Assembly: GCF_000021325.1 (NCBI RefSeq)
Contig: NC_011365.1
Coordinates: 1,054,001 to 1,118,000 of the forward strand
From: Gluconacetobacter diazotrophicus PA1 5
Lineage (GTDB): Bacteria; Pseudomonadota; Alphaproteobacteria; Acetobacterales; Acetobacteraceae
DNA: 64,000 nt
Reading direction: 5' to 3'
In this document: piece after piece, positions 25,956 through 33,593 of the stretch
How the letters are laid out: each line of letters starts with the position of its first letter
How positions within the stretch are numbered: position 1 is the first letter of the stretch
The notes under the pieces: model-generated
The model's database searches: none
Seen by the model: only the letters and a program-made list of their open reading frames with translations
What the model was told of the DNA's origin: nothing
Made by a program: the position numbers and the translations under genes

Positions 25956-27370
25956 AAATGAGGCGCACGGTTTCGGTCCTGGCACTCGTCGCCGTCTCAG
26001 GATGTACCGTCGGGCCGACTTATGTCCCGCCCCATACCGATGCTCCATCACAATGGGTGGTCCAGCCCGGCACTCCCAGCAAGCCGGTTCCGGATGAAAT
26101 TTGGTGGGCGGGGTTCCACGATCCACAGCTAAGCCGCCTCATCCACGAGGCACTGACGCGCAACAATGACCTTGCCGCCGCGGAAAAACGTGTCGAGGCC
26201 GCGCGTGAGCAGATCAGGATCGAGGCGGCAGCCTCATCACCCGTCATTGGCCTTGGCGGCATCGCCGAGAACCGACGCCAGTCGCAGACCATCCAATGGC
26301 CCCCCAGAGCGAATGCCGGGGACTATCGGTACTGGTCTCTCGGCTTTGACGGTTCGTGGGAACTGGACCTGTTCGGCATGACGCGACGCCGCACGGAAGC
26401 CGCTCGCGCATCGGCGGCCGAGATGCAAGCCGAACGCGACGGGTTCCGCCTGCGCCTTCTGGCGGAAGTTGGCGCGGATTATGTGACCTGGTGCGCGACC
26501 GAGGCGCGGGTGCAGGTCGCGGAGCATCGCGTCTCCCTTGCCATTCGGCAGCGTGATCTCCTGACACACGAATGGACAGCCGGTGCGCGCGCCCGCGCCG
26601 ATGTCGACCAGGCCGAGGCGGACCTCGCGGCCGCGCAACAGATTGTGCCGCCCCTCATCGCGCAGGCCGCCCACATGAAGGACGCCCTGGCGATCCTGAC
26701 CGCGACGGCACCGGAAGCGATGCAACTGACGCCGCGCGCGGACCTCTCCATCCCCATGCCGCCCGCACGGCCACCCTCACTTCCATCCGAGGTGCTGACG
26801 CGCAGGCCGGATATCCAGAGCGCGACATTTCGCTATGCGCGGGACAATGCCGAGATCGGAGTCGCAGTCGCCTCCCTCTACCCGAAAGTCGCAATCCCGC
26901 TGGATTTCGGGGTAACCACCAGCACGCTGCATCAGGCGTTCACCACCGCCAGCCTTCTCTGGCAGCTCGGTGTCACCGCCGGCGAAACGATCTACGCAGG
27001 AGGCCGGCGTACAGCCCAGATCGACGCGGCGCGCCTGCAACGTGATGCGGCATGGCTCGGATATCGGCAGGCCGTGCTTAACGCGCTGCGCGATGTGGAG
27101 GACCGGCTCGCCACGGTGGCGGATACTGAAAGTCGGCTCTCGTCCGTAAATGTTGAACTGCGTGCAGCCCAGGAAAAACGCGCACATGCGCAACGGCAAT
27201 TCCACGCTGGGGAAACTGCCCTGTCATCAGTTCTTGTTCAAGACAGCATGGTGGACAGAATCCACGATCAGGCTTTTGCGACCCGGCAAGAAACAGCACT
27301 GGCCAGCATCGCACTCTATAAAGCGCTGGGCGGAGGCTGGCGTGCTGTCCTTTCGAGGGATGGCGGATGA
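25952..27370 (+). CDS. Outer membrane efflux lipoprotein (NodT type), second pump
   Basis: The 472-residue channel has a lipoprotein signal peptide (VLALVAVSGC) and a mature start CTVGPTYVPPHTDAPSQW, plus the two OEP repeats (PSEVLTRRPDIQSATFRYARDNAEIGVAVASLYPKV in the second). It completes a three-part MFS pump and overlaps the transporter gene by four bases. It is only distantly similar to the channel at 11863-13383, so the two pumps are not a simple duplication even though the regulators after them are. Confidence 0.92.
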   Translation: MKMRRTVSVLALVAVSGCTVGPTYVPPHTDAPSQWVVQPGTPSKPVPDEIWWAGFHDPQLSRLIHEALTRNNDLAAAEKRVEAAREQIRIEAAASSPVIGLGGIAENRRQSQTIQWPPRANAGDYRYWSLGFDGSWELDLFGMTRRRTEAARASAAEMQAERDGFRLRLLAEVGADYVTWCATEARVQVAEHRVSLAIRQRDLLTHEWTAGARARADVDQAEADLAAAQQIVPPLIAQAAHMKDALAILTATAPEAMQLTPRADLSIPMPPARPPSLPSEVLTRRPDIQSATFRYARDNAEIGVAVASLYPKVAIPLDFGVTTSTLHQAFTTASLLWQLGVTAGETIYAGGRRTAQIDAARLQRDAAWLGYRQAVLNALRDVEDRLATVADTESRLSSVNVELRAAQEKRAHAQRQFHAGETALSSVLVQDSMVDRIHDQAFATRQETALASIALYKALGGGWRAVLSRDGG

Positions 27371-27416
27371 TGGTGTGTCATCACGACCACCTCACACCAT
27401 CTGAAGTGGATCCCAG

Positions 27417-28337
27417 ATGAAACGGCCACCGTTCGATTTGTGGCAATTGCTGTGCGTGCGGGCAATCGCCGAGCACGGCAGTATCCACGGCGCGGCGCGT
27501 TTCCTGAACACCCGGCAATCGGCCGTCAGCCGGTCCCTGCACAACCTCGAGGAGCGGCTGAATGTCAGGCTGTTCACCCGCTCCCCGGCCGGTGCTACCC
27601 CGACCGTCTTTGGTGGGGAATTCGTCCGCTGGAGCCAGACAATCCTGGACAATGTGGGCGGCATGAACGCTCGCGCGCGGCGGACGGGCAAGGGCGAGAA
27701 TGGCCAGATCTCCCTCGGCATCCAGACCTGCGTCCTGCCCGGAAGACTCTCGACCTTCACGGCGGAGTTCCGCACCACATATCCCGATATCGTCTTCCGT
27801 TATTCCGAGGGCACAGGCAAAAGGCTTTTGCGTCGCCTCCAGCGCGGGCAGATCGATTTCGCGGTCGTCACCCGCCGCAATCTTGTCCCTGCGTTACGGG
27901 TCACGCCTCTGTGGAGCGACCGCATCGTAGCCGCACTCCCCACCGGTCATCCTCTCGCGACACAACCGGAAGTGTCCTGGGCGGACCTGCGTCATGAAAT
28001 ATTCCTGATCGGACGAGACAACGCTGGTCAGGACTTCGAGACGCTCATCCAACGCAAGCTCGGGGAGACAGATATCGGCCCGAAGATCCGGCGTCATGAT
28101 ATCGGCAGCAACAGGATCGTCGCACTCGTCCAGAATTACGAAGGCATCGCCCTGCTTCCCGCCTCATGGCTGCCACTAATCCGCGACCAGCATGGGCATG
28201 ACGTCACGATCATGGAAATCCGCGACGCGAACGGCTCCTCCCATCTGGAATTCGGGATCGTCTGGCGGCCAGACAATGAAAATCCCTGCGCCCGGAGCTT
28301 CGCCCGATATGTCGAAGCCCATCGGCCGTGGACGTGA
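27417..28337 (+). CDS. LysR-family regulator, copy 2
   Basis: The 306-residue protein is nearly identical to the LysR protein at 17617-18531, including the HTH (HGSIHGAARFLNTRQSAVSRSLHNLEERLNVRLFTR) and effector domain. It begins 46 bases after the channel stop and ends two bases before the stop of the convergent DUF2274 gene, the last gene of the trb operon. It seems to mark the edge between cargo and conjugation core. Its targets are unknown; regulation of the pump it follows is a fair guess. Confidence 0.92.
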   Translation: MKRPPFDLWQLLCVRAIAEHGSIHGAARFLNTRQSAVSRSLHNLEERLNVRLFTRSPAGATPTVFGGEFVRWSQTILDNVGGMNARARRTGKGENGQISLGIQTCVLPGRLSTFTAEFRTTYPDIVFRYSEGTGKRLLRRLQRGQIDFAVVTRRNLVPALRVTPLWSDRIVAALPTGHPLATQPEVSWADLRHEIFLIGRDNAGQDFETLIQRKLGETDIGPKIRRHDIGSNRIVALVQNYEGIALLPASWLPLIRDQHGHDVTIMEIRDANGSSHLEFGIVWRPDNENPCARSFARYVEAHRPWT

Positions 28338-28339
28338 GA

Positions 28340-28573
28340 CTACTTTTTCGACGGTGCTGCTTTTACCTGCCTCCGTGCTCTGGCGAACCCCTTGTCCGAC
28401 ATCATGAACTGCCGAAGCATGGGCGCGACCAGCCGGGCCGGGTCCGTCGCCCCATCGTTGCCGGAAAGAAGTGCCGCATAGGCAAGCAGATCGCGATGGA
28501 TATCGGGAGGTAACGCCACGGTCATTCTGACCGGCTTCTCATCGGGAAATTCCCGGATTTTCAGGTCCGTCAT
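28340..28573 (-). CDS. DUF2274 protein at the end of the trb operon
   Basis: The 77-residue protein (MTDLKIREFPDEKPVRMTVALPPDIHRDLLAYAALLSG...ARLVAPMLRQFMMSDKGFARARR) has the ribbon-helix-helix-like pattern of DUF2274, found right after trbI in Tn4371-type and related conjugative elements. It may be a regulator. It overlaps the trbI stop by four bases. It ends two bases from the convergent LysR gene. A decayed relative of its end lies at 18532-18604. Confidence 0.85.
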   Translation of the reverse strand: MTDLKIREFPDEKPVRMTVALPPDIHRDLLAYAALLSGNDGATDPARLVAPMLRQFMMSDKGFARARRQVKAAPSKK

Positions 28574-29763
28574 CGTATATGTCCTTGATCCCGGTAGGGT
28601 TTGAGTAGCAGGTCGTGCCCGACCAGAACGGTGAACGGCAGTCCCGGCCGGTCGGTCAGGGTGGGCTGGACGTTCAGGCTGCGATCGATCAGGCGGTTGC
28701 CGACCATGGAAAACCCATTGCTGGCGCCGGAGCGGATCGCCTGGGCCAGATTGTTTTCGCTCTGGCTGGTTCCCGCCTCTGACCCCACGCTGAGCAAGGT
28801 CGTGACCAGAGCCGCTTTGAAAAGCTGGCCCCAATGATTATTGACCTCGTCAGCCAGTCCAGACTGGCCTATGGCGTCACCACCGGGCAGCTTCTCCAGC
28901 ACCAGGCTCTCGCCGTCGGGGAAGATCAGCCGCGTCCAGATGATCTGCGTGCGCTGCTGCCCGAAAGAGATGCCGCTGTTATAGGCCCCGAACAGAGTGC
29001 TGCCCTGCGGGATCAGCAGATAACGGCCGGTCGGGCTGTCATAGACGTTCTGCGTGACGTGCCCCACGATCTGGCCCGGCAGGTCGGAACTGATCTTCGT
29101 GTTCAGCGCGCCGGCGATCACCGTACCGGCCTGAAGAACATAGGGCGAGGCACGCGGCATGATACGGTCCGGGCTGATCGTCGCGCGATCAGGCTGCCCT
29201 TCCAGAAAGGCAAGGTTTCCGGCCTGTGGTCCGGCCGTGGTGGACGCCCGCCCCTGAGTGGCCGGAGCGCCCGGCGCGGGCGGGATCGCCTGTTCACTGG
29301 CGTGGTCGCGCTCCCCCGTCTGCACGAACAGTCGGCTGGCGATCGCGGCCTCGATCTCCTGGGCAGCACGGCGATCCTCCCCGCCTGATGTAGCTTTCCC
29401 TTGCCCCTGTGCCTTCAGGATAGTGTGCCCAAGGTCACCGGGCAGTGCAGGACCGAGCTTCGGCACGCCGTTGCCGACATAGTCTGAGGGCAGCCCTGCC
29501 AACCCATCGGCGGACGGACGCACATCCGTGTCCTGGCTGGCGGCGGGCGGCGCTTTGTGGCTGCTGTTCTCCAGCGCGTAGCCGAGCGCGAGACCAATGG
29601 CGAGCATCCCTGCCCCGCCGAGCGCCCAGACCACGGTGCGGTTAAGACGCACAACGCGCGGCCGTTCCGCCCGCAGGCGCAGATCGGGCGGTGGTGATAC
29701 GGAATTTCCTCCTGTGGCGGGGGCCGCAGGATTTTCACCCGCTGTCGGTGCTTGCCCGCTCAT
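28570..29763 (-). CDS. trbI: TrbI/VirB10 type IV secretion protein
   Basis: The 397-residue protein has a cytoplasmic N-terminus, one membrane helix (VVWALGGAGMLAIGLALGYAL, about residues 45-65), a Pro/Ala-rich periplasmic stretch and the C-terminal VirB10 beta-barrel domain (PYVLQAGTVIAGALNTKISSDLPGQIVGHVTQNVYDSPTGRYLLIPQGSTLFGAY). It spans the envelope and links the inner-membrane energy complex to the outer core channel with TrbG. It overlaps both trbG and the DUF2274 gene by ATGA. Confidence 0.94.
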   Translation of the reverse strand: MSGQAPTAGENPAAPATGGNSVSPPPDLRLRAERPRVVRLNRTVVWALGGAGMLAIGLALGYALENSSHKAPPAASQDTDVRPSADGLAGLPSDYVGNGVPKLGPALPGDLGHTILKAQGQGKATSGGEDRRAAQEIEAAIASRLFVQTGERDHASEQAIPPAPGAPATQGRASTTAGPQAGNLAFLEGQPDRATISPDRIMPRASPYVLQAGTVIAGALNTKISSDLPGQIVGHVTQNVYDSPTGRYLLIPQGSTLFGAYNSGISFGQQRTQIIWTRLIFPDGESLVLEKLPGGDAIGQSGLADEVNNHWGQLFKAALVTTLLSVGSEAGTSQSENNLAQAIRSGASNGFSMVGNRLIDRSLNVQPTLTDRPGLPFTVLVGHDLLLKPYRDQGHIR

Positions 29764-30761
29764 GTCCGCCGTCCGTCAGTGCGGACGATGCGCACCCTTT
29801 GCTCGGAATGCTTGTCACCCAGCCGCAGTTCGGCGGCCGCGAACAGACGGTCCACGATCATCCAATTCTGCCGCACCCGGTAATTGACCAGTTCCGGGCC
29901 ACCATCCGCCCCCAGCACAAAGAGCGGCGGCAGTTCCCCCTGCCCTATGCCGGCCGGAAAGGCGATGTAGACCTTGTGGCCATCATCGAACGCCCGGCCA
30001 GGCAGCCAGGGCGGTGTGGCGCCTTTCACCGGCTGGATGGCGTAACGGAAATTCAGCGCGTTCAGATCCAGCCCTACATCCACCGGTGCAGAGTCATCGG
30101 CCGCACTGTCCTGCCGATGCAGGGCAATCAGGTCGTCCTCGGGGTAATCCCACGAGACCGACGCCATGTAAGTCGCGGGCGTGGAGCGCAGTTCCGCCAG
30201 ATAGGTCCGCCGGTCGGTGTTGACGATCAGGTTGGTTGTGAGGTCCGGCCGCGTCGGCTTGACCAGAATATGGATACGTTTTGTCGCCCCTGCCCCGCTT
30301 TCGGTATCACCGATAATCCAGCGCACCGTATCACCGGCGGCAACCGGCCCGGTGCCGACCAGCTTCTCGCCCTGCTGGAGCATGATGTCGGTAATTTCAC
30401 CCGGCGAGGTATAGACCTGATAGAGAGCGCCGGGGCTGTAGGGATAGACCTGCACCGCATTGATGAAACCGGCCCGCGTCGGCTGGATGCGCGCCGCCAG
30501 ATTGGCCTGGGTCACGCGAACGGTGGGATCGGCGACTTCGGGGGCCGGATGGAGCGTGCGTCGTGAGGGCAGCGGCTTGAGCTGCCCCGGCAGAGGAAGC
30601 GGTTTCGGGACTTCCACGACCTGCACCGGTTTCGGTGGGTCCGGAATTTTCGTTGCGCGCGCGGCGTCATCGTAACGGATGACAGGCGGATGGTAGTGCT
30701 GCGCGCAACCCGCAAGCGACAGCAGCGCCACAGGAAGGGCCGCGAAAATGAAGCACCTCAT
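29760..30761 (-). CDS. trbG: TrbG/VirB9 type IV secretion lipoprotein
   Basis: The 333-residue protein has a signal peptide with a possible lipobox (LLSLAGC), so here the VirB9-like subunit may itself be lipid-anchored; a separate VirB7 or TrbH is not seen. The C-terminal CagX/VirB9 domain (NTDRRTYLAELRSTPATYMASVSWDYPEDD and later RVRQNWMIVDRLFAAAELRLGDK) forms the outer-membrane core ring with TrbI. It overlaps trbF and trbI by four bases each. Confidence 0.93.
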   Translation of the reverse strand: MRCFIFAALPVALLSLAGCAQHYHPPVIRYDDAARATKIPDPPKPVQVVEVPKPLPLPGQLKPLPSRRTLHPAPEVADPTVRVTQANLAARIQPTRAGFINAVQVYPYSPGALYQVYTSPGEITDIMLQQGEKLVGTGPVAAGDTVRWIIGDTESGAGATKRIHILVKPTRPDLTTNLIVNTDRRTYLAELRSTPATYMASVSWDYPEDDLIALHRQDSAADDSAPVDVGLDLNALNFRYAIQPVKGATPPWLPGRAFDDGHKVYIAFPAGIGQGELPPLFVLGADGGPELVNYRVRQNWMIVDRLFAAAELRLGDKHSEQRVRIVRTDGRRT

Positions 30762-31450
30762 TGTCCGAGTTCCTTCGACCAGTTGATGGCGGAGACGTAG
30801 ATTCCGAGAGGGTTTTTCCTGAGATGATCGGCATCGCGTGGCGTGCGCAGAACGACCGAGACGATGGCGGTCCAGCGCTCGGTGCCGGTGAACGCGCCGT
30901 CGCGGTAATGCCGCTCGGTCCAGGCCACACGGAAGCTGCCGGGCGAGGCCCGGATCACCGAGGCAATGTCCACCTCGACCTGCTCATGCCCGATGCGCGA
31001 GAACGGGTCATTGAGGCGGGCATAATCGTTCAGCGCCTGTGCGCCTGACGTGGTGGTAAAATCATAGGCGCGCAGCCAGTTCTGCCGGACCACTACAGGG
31101 TCCGACGACAGGGCGCGCACGTCGTGGACGAACTGCGCCAGATACCAGGCGATCTGCGGATCGGTGGGCATATAGCCCGCTGTCGCGGGGGCCACGACCT
31201 GTGCCTGCCCCAGATGATCGACCTGCACAACCCACGGCACAATTGTCCCGCGCGCAGACTGCCAGACCAACCCTACGCCAAGGCCTGCGGACAGGAACAG
31301 GGAGCCAAACGCCATCAGTCGCCAGTTGCGGGCCTGAATGCGGGCGGAACCGATCCGTTCATCCCACACCTGCGCTGCCTTTTGATACGGTGTCACGGGT
31401 TCGGGCGTGGTCCCGTAGCGGGTGGTGGAGCGACGGAACATCGTCCTCAT
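30758..31450 (-). CDS. trbF: TrbF/VirB8 type IV secretion protein
   Basis: The 230-residue inner-membrane protein has a short cytoplasmic N-terminus, one membrane helix (WRLMAFGSLFLSAGLGVGLVW) and a periplasmic NTF2-like VirB8 domain (PTDPQIAWYLAQFVHDVRALSSDPVVVRQNWLRAYDFTT). It is a nucleation and assembly factor of the transfer channel. It overlaps trbL and trbG by ATGA. Confidence 0.93.
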   Translation of the reverse strand: MRTMFRRSTTRYGTTPEPVTPYQKAAQVWDERIGSARIQARNWRLMAFGSLFLSAGLGVGLVWQSARGTIVPWVVQVDHLGQAQVVAPATAGYMPTDPQIAWYLAQFVHDVRALSSDPVVVRQNWLRAYDFTTTSGAQALNDYARLNDPFSRIGHEQVEVDIASVIRASPGSFRVAWTERHYRDGAFTGTERWTAIVSVVLRTPRDADHLRKNPLGIYVSAINWSKELGQ

Positions 31451-32853
31451 TCCTTTTCCGACAGATCGATGGAGGAAGATCCGCCCCCGCCGTCGGCGGA
31501 GCGAATGACATGCGCGGCCTCAGCAGCATGGGCGGCGGCACTGCGGCGCTTCATCTTTTGCGCCCAGCGGGGTGACTGACCGTCGGGACTGCCGCCTTCA
31601 CCACCACCCGTTGGTCCGCCGCCATTACCTGACGGACCACCGGCCTGCCCGCCGTTCGCATCGGACGACGACCCACCCGTGAAACGTCCGCCCGTCGCGG
31701 TGAAGGTGCCTCGCGCTCCCTCGCCGTAGCTCTGCTTCATGGCGGTCGCCGCCGACGACATTTTACTCTTCACGGCATTTGCGGCAGCACTGCCCGGCGC
31801 CCGGGCGACACCGCCCAGACCAGCCGCCATACGGGCACCGGCACTGCCCCCGGCAGCATTCATGGCTCCCATGGAATAAGCCGTGTTGGCCGCACCCGCG
31901 ATCGCGGCCCCTCCCCGCGCGGCGGCGGCTGTAGCGCCCAGCGCAGCGGCACCGCCAGAGGCGACAGCGCCGACACCGGCCGCAGCAGCAGCGCCCATGG
32001 CGCCCACCGCCATGCCGGTGCCAACAGCCGCTCCCGCGCCAAGCTGCGGTGCGCCGGAGATCAGCCCGTTGGCGATGCTGCCGCCAAAAATGGCGAGCCC
32101 GACGATCGACAGAGACGCCAGCACCACCGAGACGGACTGCCCGATGGTCGGCACGTCGCTGCCATAGGACGTCGTAAACTGGGCGAACAGAACGGATGCG
32201 ATGGCGGAAATGACCGCCAGCACCATGATCTTCACACCCGAGGAGACGACATTGCCCAGCACCTTCTCGGCGAGGAAAGCCGTACGATTGAACAGGGCGA
32301 AGGGGATCAGGATGAAACCCGCCAGCGTGGTCAGCTTGAACTCAATCAGCGCTACGAAAAGCTGCACGGCGAGGATGAAAAAGGCTGCCAGCACGATCAG
32401 CCAGGACAGACACAGCACGAAGATCTGGATGAAATTCGTAAAGAAGGCGACAGGACCGAGGAGATTGTGAACAGAGTCCAGAAGCGGCTGCGCCGCCGTG
32501 AACCCCGTGGAGGCCAGACGGCCGGGCCGCAGGAAGTCACCGAGAGCCAGACTGCCGCCTCCGACCTTCAGACCGAGGGCCGCGAAACTGTCAAAAACAA
32601 TCTTCGAGAGCGCATCGAAATCGTTGATGACCCAGGCGAAGAAGCCGATATAGAGCGTCTTCTTCACCAGACGCTGGATGATGTCCTCATCCGCAGCCCA
32701 GGCCCAGAACAGACCGGCCAGCGCGATGTCCAGCACCGACAGCGTACCTGCCAGCGAGATCACATTCCCCTTCACCAGACCGAACCCCGTATCGATGGTG
32801 GTGGTGAAGGTGTTCAAAAAGGTATCGATAACACCGACATCGTTCATGGCCAT
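31447..32853 (-). CDS. trbL: TrbL/VirB6 polytopic membrane protein
   Basis: The 468-residue protein has six or more membrane segments in its first 300 residues (for example LFVALIEFKLTTLAGFILIPFAL) and a long Gly/Ala/Ser-rich, low-complexity C-terminus (GAAVGTGMAVGAMGAAAAAGVGAVASGG), characteristic of TrbL. VirB6-type proteins line the inner-membrane path for DNA. It follows trbJ by five bases, leaving no room for an entry-exclusion gene (trbK) that sits there in RP4. Confidence 0.93.
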   Translation of the reverse strand: MAMNDVGVIDTFLNTFTTTIDTGFGLVKGNVISLAGTLSVLDIALAGLFWAWAADEDIIQRLVKKTLYIGFFAWVINDFDALSKIVFDSFAALGLKVGGGSLALGDFLRPGRLASTGFTAAQPLLDSVHNLLGPVAFFTNFIQIFVLCLSWLIVLAAFFILAVQLFVALIEFKLTTLAGFILIPFALFNRTAFLAEKVLGNVVSSGVKIMVLAVISAIASVLFAQFTTSYGSDVPTIGQSVSVVLASLSIVGLAIFGGSIANGLISGAPQLGAGAAVGTGMAVGAMGAAAAAGVGAVASGGAAALGATAAAARGGAAIAGAANTAYSMGAMNAAGGSAGARMAAGLGGVARAPGSAAANAVKSKMSSAATAMKQSYGEGARGTFTATGGRFTGGSSSDANGGQAGGPSGNGGGPTGGGEGGSPDGQSPRWAQKMKRRSAAAHAAEAAHVIRSADGGGGSSSIDLSEKE

Positions 32854-32858
32854 GATGG

Positions 32859-33593
32859 TCAGTTCCCACTACTGCCGAACATGGACACCGAAGTCGGGCT
32901 ATAGGCGTTATATTGGGAAAAATGCTGATACTGAGCTTCGCTCTCGGCTTCGGTGGCAGCATTTCGCGCCCGCTCCAGCGCCGTGGCCCGCCCGTTGGCG
33001 GCGAGTTCGGCCTGGATGTCCGATAACTGGCGCGACTGAAGTGCCAGAAGCTGATTGCCGGCCTGCGCCGCCTGCAGGGCACCTGTGGAATCCTGGCTCG
33101 CCGAAACAAGCTGGGTCATGGCACTGCTGTCGGAAGGAATATTCCCCACAACACGCGCCTGCAGTTTCAGAGCATCCTCAAAGCCGCCCACGGAATTCTG
33201 CCATCGTGTCTGCGCCTGGCTGAACAGGGCGCTGTCGGACATGCCCGATGAGACCGACGTATAGGACTGCTGGTACAGCTGCTCGACGGACTGGACGCTG
33301 TAGGCAATGTTCTGCGCCTGCGCGAGCAGTGCCGTGGTCTGGGAAATCGTTGATTGCAACGATGACAATGTCGAAAGCGGCAGGCTCGCCAGATTACGTC
33401 CCTGATTGACCAGCATCTGTGCCTGGTTGGCCAGCGAGGTGATCTGATTGTCGATCTGCTGGAGGGTCCGTGCCGCGATGAGAACATTCTGGACATGGTT
33501 GGCTCCGTCATACACCGCCCATTGTGCCCGGGCCTGTGAAACGCCAAGCGACAGCAGGGCCGCCGTACCGCAGAGAAAGACCACCAGCCTCAT
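32859..33593 (-). CDS. trbJ: TrbJ/VirB5 pilus-associated protein
   Basis: This exported protein of about 244 residues has a signal peptide (MRLVVFLCGTAALLSLGVSQARA) and the long helices of TrbJ (YDGANHVQNVLIAARTLQQIDNQITSLANQAQMLVNQGRNLASLP). VirB5 homologues sit at the pilus tip and help contact recipients. ATG 33593 was chosen because it overlaps the trbE stop by ATGA and gives the signal peptide directly; an in-frame upstream ATG at 33629 would add twelve unneeded residues. Confidence 0.92.
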   Translation of the reverse strand: MRLVVFLCGTAALLSLGVSQARAQWAVYDGANHVQNVLIAARTLQQIDNQITSLANQAQMLVNQGRNLASLPLSTLSSLQSTISQTTALLAQAQNIAYSVQSVEQLYQQSYTSVSSGMSDSALFSQAQTRWQNSVGGFEDALKLQARVVGNIPSDSSAMTQLVSASQDSTGALQAAQAGNQLLALQSRQLSDIQAELAANGRATALERARNAATEAESEAQYQHFSQYNAYSPTSVSMFGSSGN

